The notes beneath the pieces were generated by a model that was not told the DNA's origin, searched no databases, and saw only the letters and a program-made list of their open reading frames with translations. 64,000 nucleotides of DNA from Paenibacillus sp. 481 (GTDB lineage: Bacteria; Bacillota; Bacilli; Paenibacillales; Paenibacillaceae), in contig NZ_CP075175.1 of assembly GCF_021223605.1 (NCBI RefSeq), positions 3,737,501-3,801,500 of the forward strand, in the 5' to 3' direction. Shown one piece after another: positions 43,730-52,400 of this stretch. The position numbers were made by a program, and so were the translations under genes. Position 1 is the stretch's first letter. Every line of letters begins with the position of its first letter.

Positions 43730-45058
43730 TTACAATGCTTGCAGTACAAAATGTACAACAAACAAAGATGCAATTACGTAGAACAACGGCTTAACTGTGC
43801 GTCCACGGCCCATTACGAGCTGGAACAGCGCATAGCTAATAAAGCCGATCGCGATACCATCCACAATGCTGTGCATCAATGGAATGAACGCGATAATGAA
43901 AAATGCTGGCAATCCCTCGGACAGCGGATCGAACTTTACTTTTTTCACCGTTGGCATCATCAAGCCACCGATAAAAATAAGAATAGGTGCGACTGCTTCG
44001 TCTGGAATCATCGTCAAAATGGGCAATGCAGCCAATGTCGCTAAGAACAAGACGCCCGTGACGATTGTCGTCAAGCCTGTACGACCGCCTGCGGAAATAC
44101 CTGCTGCCGTCTCAACCGTGGAGACGGTAGGGCTAGTACCGAACAATCCGCACGTGATGACGGATAGCGCATTAGCTTGCATCGAACGTTGGAAACGTTC
44201 CGGCTGCTTCGTCATGTTCAAATGCGAGTTAATCAACCCAACATTCTCGAACACGATAACGAGCGTCAGCGAGAACACTGCGACGGTAAATGTCATGACG
44301 GACACACCTTGGAAGCTGAAGCCCGCAAACAATTCGCCGTACGACGCCCATGAGAACGAAGCTTGCGCACCTGCACCCGCACTAGCATCACTGCCGCCGA
44401 TGCCCATTACATAAGCGAGCACCGTTCCGCCGATAATGCTCAACAGCAAATTAGCTGGCACGTTACGCATAAACAAAATGCACGTTAAAGCTAACGTCGC
44501 CAACGTAACGAGCGCCGAGGCGTTCGTTAACGGCTGTAACTTAATGAGCGTATCCGGATCAGAGATGATCACGCCGCCTTTTTGCAAACCGATCAACACG
44601 AGCATGAGGCCGATACCGACCGTAATCGCTTCTTGCAGCGATTCAGGGATCGCTTCTTTCAGCTTCTCAGCCAGCGAAGTAAAACTAATTACCGTAAAGC
44701 AAATACCCGACACGAACACAACGGCTAGCGCCTGCTGCCACGTAAGGCCCATTCCGCCAACGAGTGTGTACGTAAACATGGCATTAATACCCATGCCTGG
44801 CACGAGGATAATGGGGGACTTGCCCCAAATACCCATTATAAAGCAACCGACCGCAGAAGCGAGAATCGTAGCGACAATACCCGCGTCTTGCGGAATGCCT
44901 GCATCGGATAAAATTTTTGCATTTACGACAACGATATATACGATTGCAAAAAACGATACGACACCCGCAAGCAGCTCACGCCGCCAACCATTTTCCGCGG
45001 ACTGCGCCAGAGCATGCTCGGCCGTACCTTGTTTTGATTTTTTACGGAGGTGGAACAA
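43730..45058 (-). CDS. NCS2-family purine/xanthine permease (PbuG/PbuO-like)
   Basis: About 442 residues with 12-14 membrane helices. Family features: LVPGMGINAMFTYTLVGGMGL, the ESLQEAITVGIGLMLVLIGL helix, and TSPTVSTVETAAGISAGGRTGL in the substrate region. This matches the AzgA-like (guanine/hypoxanthine) branch. The longest frame begins at 45145, but the family starts at a position equal to the TTG at 45058, with AGCAGG upstream. No purine riboswitch was found in the leader. A promoter with a dyad lies about 100 bp upstream. Confidence 0.87.
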   Translation of the reverse strand: MFHLRKKSKQGTAEHALAQSAENGWRRELLAGVVSFFAIVYIVVVNAKILSDAGIPQDAGIVATILASAVGCFIMGIWGKSPIILVPGMGINAMFTYTLVGGMGLTWQQALAVVFVSGICFTVISFTSLAEKLKEAIPESLQEAITVGIGLMLVLIGLQKGGVIISDPDTLIKLQPLTNASALVTLATLALTCILFMRNVPANLLLSIIGGTVLAYVMGIGGSDASAGAGAQASFSWASYGELFAGFSFQGVSVMTFTVAVFSLTLVIVFENVGLINSHLNMTKQPERFQRSMQANALSVITCGLFGTSPTVSTVETAAGISAGGRTGLTTIVTGVLFLATLAALPILTMIPDEAVAPILIFIGGLMMPTVKKVKFDPLSEGLPAFFIIAFIPLMHSIVDGIAIGFISYALFQLVMGRGRTVKPLFYVIASLFVVHFVLQAL

Positions 45059-45151
45059 TTGTATACCTGCTTTCCATCGTAGCCCCTCACCCAACCCTTT
45101 GCATATGTAAAATATGAAAGATAGGCAACATTTTGGCGCTGCCATTCCGAT

Positions 45152-45176
45152 ATTATATCACAAACGGCGTGTTTGT
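45152..45176 (-). promoter_or_regulatory. Extended -10 promoter overlapped by a dyad, for the NCS2 gene
   Basis: On the minus strand TGATATAAT (45160-45152) is an extended -10. ACAAAC-GGCGT-GTTTGT (45160-45176) is a perfect 6-bp inverted repeat covering its upstream edge, a likely repressor site. Confidence 0.55.
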
Positions 45177-45254
45177 AGTCGGACTAATCATGAACATTCA
45201 TGAACAATTTTCAACTTCTATAAACAGTGGAACGTAAAAATATTGTGCTGTCCC

Positions 45255-45284
45255 TTGCAAAAAATGCCCCGAATTGGCTATAAT
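45255..45284 (+). promoter_or_regulatory. Sigma-A promoter of the pheST leader
   Basis: TTGCAA at 45255-45260 and TATAAT at 45279-45284, 18-bp spacer. The transcript would start near 45291 and include the T-box leader. Confidence 0.75.
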
Positions 45285-45329
45285 AATACGACAATTATGT
45301 TAGATGAATATCATTGTTGAAATGCCGTG

Positions 45330-45672
45330 AAAGAGACAAGTACGCAGCACCGCTTAACAGGGAGAAGACGCCGTAGATTGAGAGCGTCTTTGGAGAATGG
45401 ACTGCCGAAATTCACTCTGGAGCAGGAACTTTGAACGACTCATTCTCACCAATAGCCTTACCCATTCTAATTCTGATGGATTAGCGCGTTGTGTGCATGA
45501 AGTTCAATAGAGGTTCTCGGTTTCGACCCGTTACAGTCGCTATAAGTGAGACAAATGTTTGAGATGAGCAGGCCTATTTCTTTTTTACGAACACGCCGCG
45601 TCATCCATTTGTCTAATTAAGGGTGGTACCACGGTCTTTTCGTCCCTTGCGACGGAGAAGGCCTTTTTTTAT
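45330..45672 (+). promoter_or_regulatory. T-box riboswitch (tRNA-Phe) in the pheST leader
   Basis: The hallmark T-box AAGGGTGGTACCACG is at 45619-45633. A stem I region with a TTC triplet (45411-45413) is suitable as Phe specifier. A terminator stem follows (45633-45644 with 45651-45663, then TTTTTTT). Uncharged tRNA-Phe would stabilise the antiterminator and switch on pheS-pheT. Specifier position is inferred from the gene downstream. Confidence 0.9.
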
Positions 45673-45704
45673 TTTCTGGTGGAATTTAAAGGGAGGTTGT
45701 CATC

Positions 45705-46736
45705 ATGAAAGAGCGTTTGCAGGCGTTGCAGGCAGAGGCGTTAGAAGTGCTGAAGCAGGTGCAGGATGCAAATCAGTTGAATGAGCAACGTGTCAAATAT
45801 TTAGGTAAAAAAGGAGCACTAACAGAAGTGCTGCGTGGCATGGGTGCATTAAGTGCTGAAGAGCGTCCGGTTATCGGTCAAGTTGCGAACGATGTGCGCG
45901 GTGCTATCGAAGCGCGCATTGAGGAGTTGCAGGAGCAGTTCCAACGTGAGGAAACGGATCGCCGTCTGAGAGCGGAAACGATTGACGTTACGTTGCCAGG
46001 CCGTCCAATGACAGTGGGTGCCGTACATCCGTTGAGCAAAGTCATTCAAGAAGTAGAAGATATCTTCATCGGTATGGGCTATCAAGTTGCAGAAGGTCCA
46101 GAAGTCGAGCAGGACTATTACAACTTCGAAGCATTGAACTTGCCAAAAGATCATCCGGCACGTGATATGCAGGATTCGTTCTATGTAACAGAAGATATTT
46201 TGATGCGTACGCAAACATCGCCTGTGCAAATTCGCACGATGGAAGCGATGAAAGGTCAGCCTGTTAAGGTCATTTGCCCAGGTCGTGTGTACCGTCGTGA
46301 CGATGACGATGCAACGCATTCCTTCATGTTCCATCAAATCGAAGGTCTTGTCATCGGCAAAAATATTCGCATGAGCGACTTGAAAGGCACTTTGCTGCAA
46401 TTCGCGCGTGAAATGTTCGGCGACAACATGCAAATTCGTTTGCGTCCAAGCTTCTTCCCGTTCACAGAGCCAAGTGTTGAGGTCGATGTAACGTGTATGA
46501 AGTGTGGAGGCTCCGGCTGCCGCATTTGTAAGCAAACGGGCTGGATCGAAATTTTGGGTGCAGGTATGGTGCATCCGCGCGTATTGGAAATGGGCGGCTA
46601 CGACCCCGAACAATATTCCGGCTTCGCGTTCGGTATGGGTGTAGAGCGTATTGCGATGCTGAGATATGGTGTAGACGATATCCGTCATTTTTATACAAAC
46701 GACTTAAGATTCTTGCAGCAGTTTGCTCGCATGTAA
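45705..46736 (+). CDS. pheS: Phenylalanyl-tRNA synthetase alpha subunit
   Basis: 343 residues, the normal size. Coiled-coil N-terminus (about 1-90) for tRNA binding, then a class II catalytic core. Motif 2 is [23 protein letters not shown]; motif 3 is [35 protein letters not shown] loop precedes motif 3. AAAGGGAGG precedes the ATG. Forms the (alpha-beta)2 enzyme with PheT. Confidence 0.98.
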   Translation: MKERLQALQAEALEVLKQVQDANQLNEQRVKYLGKKGALTEVLRGMGALSAEERPVIGQVANDVRGAIEARIEELQEQFQREETDRRLRAETIDVTLPGRPMTVGAVHPLSKVIQEVEDIFIGMGYQVAEGPEVEQDYYNFEALNLPKDHPARDMQDSFYVTEDILMRTQTSPVQIRTMEAMKGQPVKVICPGRVYRRDDDDATHSFMFHQIEGLVIGKNIRMSDLKGTLLQFAREMFGDNMQIRLRPSFFPFTEPSVEVDVTCMKCGGSGCRICKQTGWIEILGAGMVHPRVLEMGGYDPEQYSGFAFGMGVERIAMLRYGVDDIRHFYTNDLRFLQQFARM

Positions 46737-46765
46737 CAGCTTAACAGGGAAGGAAGGGAAAGGTC

Positions 46766-49210
46766 ATGAACGTATCCTATCAATGGTTGTCTCAATATAT
46801 AGATTTGACAGGTGTCGCTGCTGAAGAGTTAGCAGAGCGTATGACGCGTGCCGGAATCGAAATCGAATCGGTGGAAAATCGCAATCAAGGGCTGGACAAC
46901 ATTGTTGTCGGTTATGTAGTGGAGCGGGAAAAACATCCCGATGCAGATAAGCTTAGCGTATGTAAAGTAGACGTAGGTCAAAGTGAGTTGCTGCAAATCG
47001 TGTGCGGTGCAGCTAACGTAGGTGCTGGTCAGAAGGTACCCGTTGCTACAATTGGTGCTGTAATGCCTGGCGATTTTAAAATTAAAAAGGCGAAGCTGCG
47101 CGGCGTTGAGTCCCAAGGGATGATTTGTTCGGCAAAAGAGCTCGGCATGAACGACAAGTTGCTGCCTAAAGAGATGCAAGAAGGCATTCTCGTGTTGCCA
47201 GCGGATACGGTGCAAGGCACGCCGATAGCTGAAGTACTTGGCTTAAACGATCACGTGTTGGAGCTTGGTCTGACGCCTAACCGTTCAGATTGCTTGAGCA
47301 TGATCGGTACGGCACATGAAGTAAGCGCATTGCTCGATCGCAAGCTGAACATGCCGAACACGGCTGTAACGGAATCCGGTGAAGCGGCATCCAGCCGTGT
47401 TAAGGTGAGCATTAGCGCACCAGAGGCGTGCAGCCACTATGCAGCACGCTACATTAGCGGCGTAACGATTGCGCCATCTCCACTTTGGTTGCAAAATCGC
47501 TTGCTCGCAGTTGGCGTACGTCCGATTAACAATATCGTAGATATTACGAACTTTGTTATGTTGGAATTCGGCCAGCCGCTGCACGCGTTTGACGCGGATC
47601 AGTTGGCAAATGGCGGTACAATTGACGTTCGCTTTGCACAGGCAGGCGAAACGCTCGTGACGCTTGACGGGCAAGAGCGTAAGCTTGAGCCACACATGCT
47701 GCTCATTACAGATGGAGCGAAGCCAGTAGCGCTTGCAGGTGTTATGGGTGGCGCGAACTCCGAAGTAACGAGCGGAACAGTTAACATTTTGCTGGAGTCG
47801 GCTAAGTTCGCTGGCAGCACGGTTCGCAAAACGTCCCGTCAGCTAGGCTTGCGCTCGGAAGCTTCCCTTCGTTTCGAGAAGGAAGTGAACCCAGAAGCGG
47901 TCATTCCTGCACTCAACCGTGCGGCAGAATTAATCCGCGAAATCGCGGGCGGTACGATTGCAGCTGGCATTGTAGAGCAAGTGAACGATGGACACGAGCT
48001 TACAACCGTGCGTTTGTCACTTGAGAAGACAAACCGCTATTTAGGTACAGCGTTGTCGGTTCAAGATGTGCAAGCTATTTTTGATCGTCTCGGTTTCGAA
48101 TCGGATTCGATTGAAAATGAATCGTTCGAGGTACGCGTTCCATCACGTCGTGGCGACATTCAGCGTGATGTTGATTTAATCGAAGAAGTTGCGCGTTTGT
48201 TCGGTTATGACAACATTCCGACAACGCCAATCGAAGGGCCAACTACGCCAGGCGCTTTGACAAAAGGTCAGTACGTACGCCGTGCTGTACGTCGTTTATT
48301 GACGGACGGTGGCTTGCATGAGGCGCTGACATATTCGTTCACGCAACCAAGCGAGACAACTTTGTTTACTGGCTTGGCTGGAGATACGCAATTAGTACGT
48401 TTAGCAATGCCGATGAGCGAGGAGCGCAGTGTACTGCGCACAAGCTTGATTCCAAGCTTGCTGGACGTTGCGACATACAACCGCAACCGTAAAATGGACG
48501 ATGTTCATTTGTTCGAGTTGGGCAGCATCTATACGACAGCTGAAGAACAGCTAACGAAGCTGCCAACAGAAGATTTGGTGCTGTCGATCGTAATGACAGG
48601 CAAAAGAAGCACACCGCAATGGAACGTGCCCGCGCAAAACATTGATTTCTATGATGTTAAAGGCGTGCTCGATCGTGTGTTTGCTTACTTCGGCTTGTCT
48701 GATCGCATTCGCTTTGCAGCCGATCAACCGCAAGGTTTCCATCCAGGACGTGCAGCATCGCTTTACTTGCAAGGTGAAGCTGGCGAAACGTTTATCGGTA
48801 CGATCGGTCAGGTACACCCTGATGTCCAACGTGCTAAAGATCTAGGGGAGACGTACGCAGCAGAGTTGCGCATGCAAGCGATTATCGAGGCAGCAGATGG
48901 CGCGATCATCTATCAAGCGTTGCCGCGCTTCCCAGCTGTGGAACGTGATATCGCTGTCGTTATCGACCGTGGCGTGGAAGTCGGACGTTTGGTTGATGAG
49001 GCTAAAGCAGTTGCTTCCGAATTGCTGGAATCGGTGCGCGTATTTGATATTTATACGGGAGATCGTATTGCAGCAGATAAGAAGAGCGCTGCTATTTCAC
49101 TCGTGTATCGTCATCCAGAGCGCACGTTGACAGATGAAGAAATTACGGATGTGCACGGTCGCGTCGTAACCGCTTTTGAAACTAATTTTGCAGCAGAATT
49201 ACGTAAATAG
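46766..49210 (+). CDS. pheT: Phenylalanyl-tRNA synthetase beta subunit
   Basis: 814 residues, full length. The N-terminal EMAP-like tRNA-binding domain (about 40-150) contains HPDADKLSVCKVDVG. B3/B4 editing domains follow (LTPNRSDCLSMIG about 171; B3/B4 about 210-400), then the B5 domain and a C-terminal ferredoxin-fold anticodon-binding domain (FPAVERDIAVVID ... about 720-814). GGGAAGGAAGGG precedes the ATG. Confidence 0.98.
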   Translation: MNVSYQWLSQYIDLTGVAAEELAERMTRAGIEIESVENRNQGLDNIVVGYVVEREKHPDADKLSVCKVDVGQSELLQIVCGAANVGAGQKVPVATIGAVMPGDFKIKKAKLRGVESQGMICSAKELGMNDKLLPKEMQEGILVLPADTVQGTPIAEVLGLNDHVLELGLTPNRSDCLSMIGTAHEVSALLDRKLNMPNTAVTESGEAASSRVKVSISAPEACSHYAARYISGVTIAPSPLWLQNRLLAVGVRPINNIVDITNFVMLEFGQPLHAFDADQLANGGTIDVRFAQAGETLVTLDGQERKLEPHMLLITDGAKPVALAGVMGGANSEVTSGTVNILLESAKFAGSTVRKTSRQLGLRSEASLRFEKEVNPEAVIPALNRAAELIREIAGGTIAAGIVEQVNDGHELTTVRLSLEKTNRYLGTALSVQDVQAIFDRLGFESDSIENESFEVRVPSRRGDIQRDVDLIEEVARLFGYDNIPTTPIEGPTTPGALTKGQYVRRAVRRLLTDGGLHEALTYSFTQPSETTLFTGLAGDTQLVRLAMPMSEERSVLRTSLIPSLLDVATYNRNRKMDDVHLFELGSIYTTAEEQLTKLPTEDLVLSIVMTGKRSTPQWNVPAQNIDFYDVKGVLDRVFAYFGLSDRIRFAADQPQGFHPGRAASLYLQGEAGETFIGTIGQVHPDVQRAKDLGETYAAELRMQAIIEAADGAIIYQALPRFPAVERDIAVVIDRGVEVGRLVDEAKAVASELLESVRVFDIYTGDRIAADKKSAAISLVYRHPERTLTDEEITDVHGRVVTAFETNFAAELRK

Positions 49211-49224
49211 ACGTTTGAAATAAA

Positions 49225-49281
49225 TAGAAGCAGCGTTTCTCAACGAATCAACGCATTCGGAGAGGCGCTGCTTCTTTTTTA
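49225..49281 (+). terminator. Terminator of the pheST operon
   Basis: AGAAGCAGCG(TT)TCTC pairs with GAGA(GG)CGCTGCTTCT and is followed by TTTTTT. It isolates pheST from the zapA fusion gene. The rest of 49282-49494 shows no feature. Confidence 0.85.
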
Positions 49282-49494
49282 TGTAAAGGTCGGTCGTAGT
49301 GGAACATAATGGATGTGAGGAAACTTATACATTCAGAGCAATGTAGCAGGAAATAACGCGTACTGTAGCGAACTTATAACGAGGCAATAAAAATGGGTGT
49401 AACCACACATATGACAAATATTTTACATATGCGCAATGATTCAGTTTCATTTTAAAAATACAGATTAGGTTCAGGAAGTTAGGAGGACGTTAAA

Positions 49495-52400
49495 ATGACC
49501 TCACCGGATAATAAATTACGGGTATTGGTTGAAATATATGGTACACAGTATAAGTTGGTAGGGGATACAAGTAAGGAATATGTGCGCAACATCGCTTCTT
49601 ATGTAGATGAGCACATGCGCATAATTGCAGAAGGAAATCCAAGGCTGGATACGCCGCGTATTGCGGTATTGTCAGCTGTACATATTGCAGAAGAAGTCCA
49701 ACGAATCAAAGATGAATTTTCGCTCGTGAGCGGGAAGTTAGTCGATCAGGAACAAGCGGCACAAGAGCTTGCGACCACGCTAGATAAGCTGAAAATAGAG
49801 TCTGAACGCAACCTTGAGCGCTTAAAGGCCGAATCCCTGCAGCAAGTAGAACGTATGCGTGAACAGGCTGCAGAAGAGAGCGAGCGTCTGGAACAAGAAC
49901 GGGCCAAGCTAGAGCAGGAGCTGGATAAGCTAGGTAAGCAACTTAGTTCACAAGCGGAATTGAACACCAAGTTGTCTGCGGAGAAGAAGTCGGCTGATGA
50001 GCGCAACAGTAAGCTGAGCGAGCAGATGAAAGATGTGGAGAAGCGTCTGCAAGGTGTTATCAATCGTGAAAATGATTTAAAACGACGTTTGCAAGAGACG
50101 GAGCAGCGTGTTGAGCAGGAGCAGAAAAAACAAGCGGAAGCGGCAAATGCTCATATCCGCGAGCTCGAACAGGCAAAGCAGAAATTCGCGCAAGAGACGG
50201 GTCAGCTCAAGCAGCAGCATAGCAAGTTTATAGACGAAACGGTACGGAAGCATGATCATGTAATTGCGAATTTGAATGCGCAGCATACGGCAGTATTGGA
50301 AAAATTAGTGGCGGAGCACGCTAACGAGTTGGATGAGGAACGCCTTAATCATTTGCAAGCATCCGAAGAAGCAAATGAGCAGCACGTACAAGAGCTGGCG
50401 AAGCTGCGCAGTGAGCATGCAGACACCGTCGATGCTTTAAATACGGCGCATCGTGAGGCAGCAGAGGCGGCGAAGCAGGAGTTTGAACATGAAGCTGTGC
50501 AACTGCGTCAATCGCTAGAGCGTATGCAAGCTGAGCATAAACAGGCGTTATCGCAGTTAAGTGATACGTATAAACAGGAGCGCGACCAATTAATTGCGCA
50601 GCATGAACAAGCAAGCTTAGTAAGTAACGAAGCTTATGAAGAGCGGATTCTCGAATTGGAATTGCAGCGTGAAGAGGAGCGGGAACAGATTACAGCGGCT
50701 CACGCAGCCGCAGTTCAAGCTTTGGAGCAGCAAATTGCTACTTTGCAAGTGGAGTGGCAAGCGAAGTTGGATGCTGAACAAAGCCGTGCTGCTCAGATCA
50801 TTGCTAAATGGGAAACGAAGCTGGCCGAAAAGACAGCGTCGTGGGAGCGGCAATCGGCAGAACAGCATGCAATGTGGGAACAACAACTGGCTGAGCAAAC
50901 AGTAGCTTGGGAAGGTCAGTTAGCTACCCAAACTGCGGAGTGGGAAGCTCGCCTTTCCACGGAAACGTCGGAGCTGACACGTGTTCATTCCGAACAGACG
51001 GAGCAAATGCAACAGGCTCACGAACAGCGCACGGCTGACCTTCAACTTGAAAGCAAGCAACAGCTTGAGCGATTGCAGCGAGAAAATAAGCAGCAAATCG
51101 AACAAGTCGAGCAAAAGAGCAAGAAGCAAATGGAGTTGCAGCGCCAAGCGGATGAACAGCGTCTGGAGCAATTGCAACAGGAAAATAACGAGCTGATGCA
51201 ACTGCTGGAACAGGAGCATGCACAGCGAGTTGAGCAGTTGGAGCAAAGTTACAGTCAGCGTATCAACGATTTGGAGCAGCAGCATGTGGTGCAAATGCAG
51301 CACGCACAGGACGAGTACGCGGCTCAAATGCTGCAAGTACAGGCTGAGAGCGCTGAGCGATTGATGAAGGTACAAGCAGAGAATACGGAGCAATTGGCGC
51401 AAGTACAGGCCGATAGTGCTGAGCATTTGATGCAAGTACAAGCTGAACATCAGGATTATGTGTCTAAAGTAGAAGCTGAATATGAGGACCGTGTGTCGCA
51501 AATACAAGCGGAACATGCTAATGAGTTACTACAAGTGCAGTCTGAGTATGCTGAGCAACTGTTACAAGTCGAAGCGGTGCACTCGGAGCAGCTTAGCGCG
51601 ATGACGAAGCAGCATGAAGAAGAGCTTAGTACGCTGGCTATACAGTACGAAGAACAGATTGAGACGCTGTGTACCGAACATGCGGAACTGATGTCGTCCC
51701 ACGAGTCCACTGATTCGCAATTCCGCTCTGAAGTTGAGGCGAAGCTAGCTGATAAAGATAATCAGCTGGCAGAAGCAGATGTTCAGCTTAATGAAGCAGC
51801 GGAAAGCTTGCGCGCCCATACAGCGCGGATCAGCATGCTGGAGGGACATCTTGGTCGTGCTGAGCAGCTTGATCGTGCTCGTCAGGTGGAAATGGAACGA
51901 CTTATAAAAGTGCGTGACGATGCGCAAGCGGAAGTGGTGTCACAGCAGCAGCGCGCAGATGAATTACAATTGAATTGTGATCAATGGAATGAAAAATATA
52001 CACATGTAGAACAGCAGTGGAACTCCGAGCGCGAGCAATGGGAGCAGCAAAAGGATGAATGGACTGAGCATGCTGAGAAATGGCAGGAGCAGGCGAAACA
52101 ATGGGAAGAGCAGCTAGCACAGGAGCGAGCTGCGTTTGAGGAGCAGCAATTTGGATTGTTGCAAGAAGCTGAGCAACGTTACGCAGAGCTGACTCAACAG
52201 GCGGAAGTAGAGCGGCTTTCAATAGAGCAGCAATATGAAGTGCAATTGAAGGAGCAACTGGAGGAACAGCGTAGCCAGTTCGAGCAGCAGCTTGAGCAAG
52301 AGCGTCAGCTTATGCAAGTGAAGATGGAAGAGGAACTGCAAGCGCTGGTGGAACAAGCGGATAAAGATATGCAGGCCTTGCAACTGCAAGCGGATGAAGC

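Noticed and set aside
45061..45250. Purine riboswitch before the NCS2 gene
   Set aside because: No three-way-junction core sequence could be recognised by eye; only a promoter and dyad are supported.
45849..46688. 279-codon minus-strand frame opposite pheS
   Set aside because: Antisense shadow of a highly conserved gene; no ribosome site or family.
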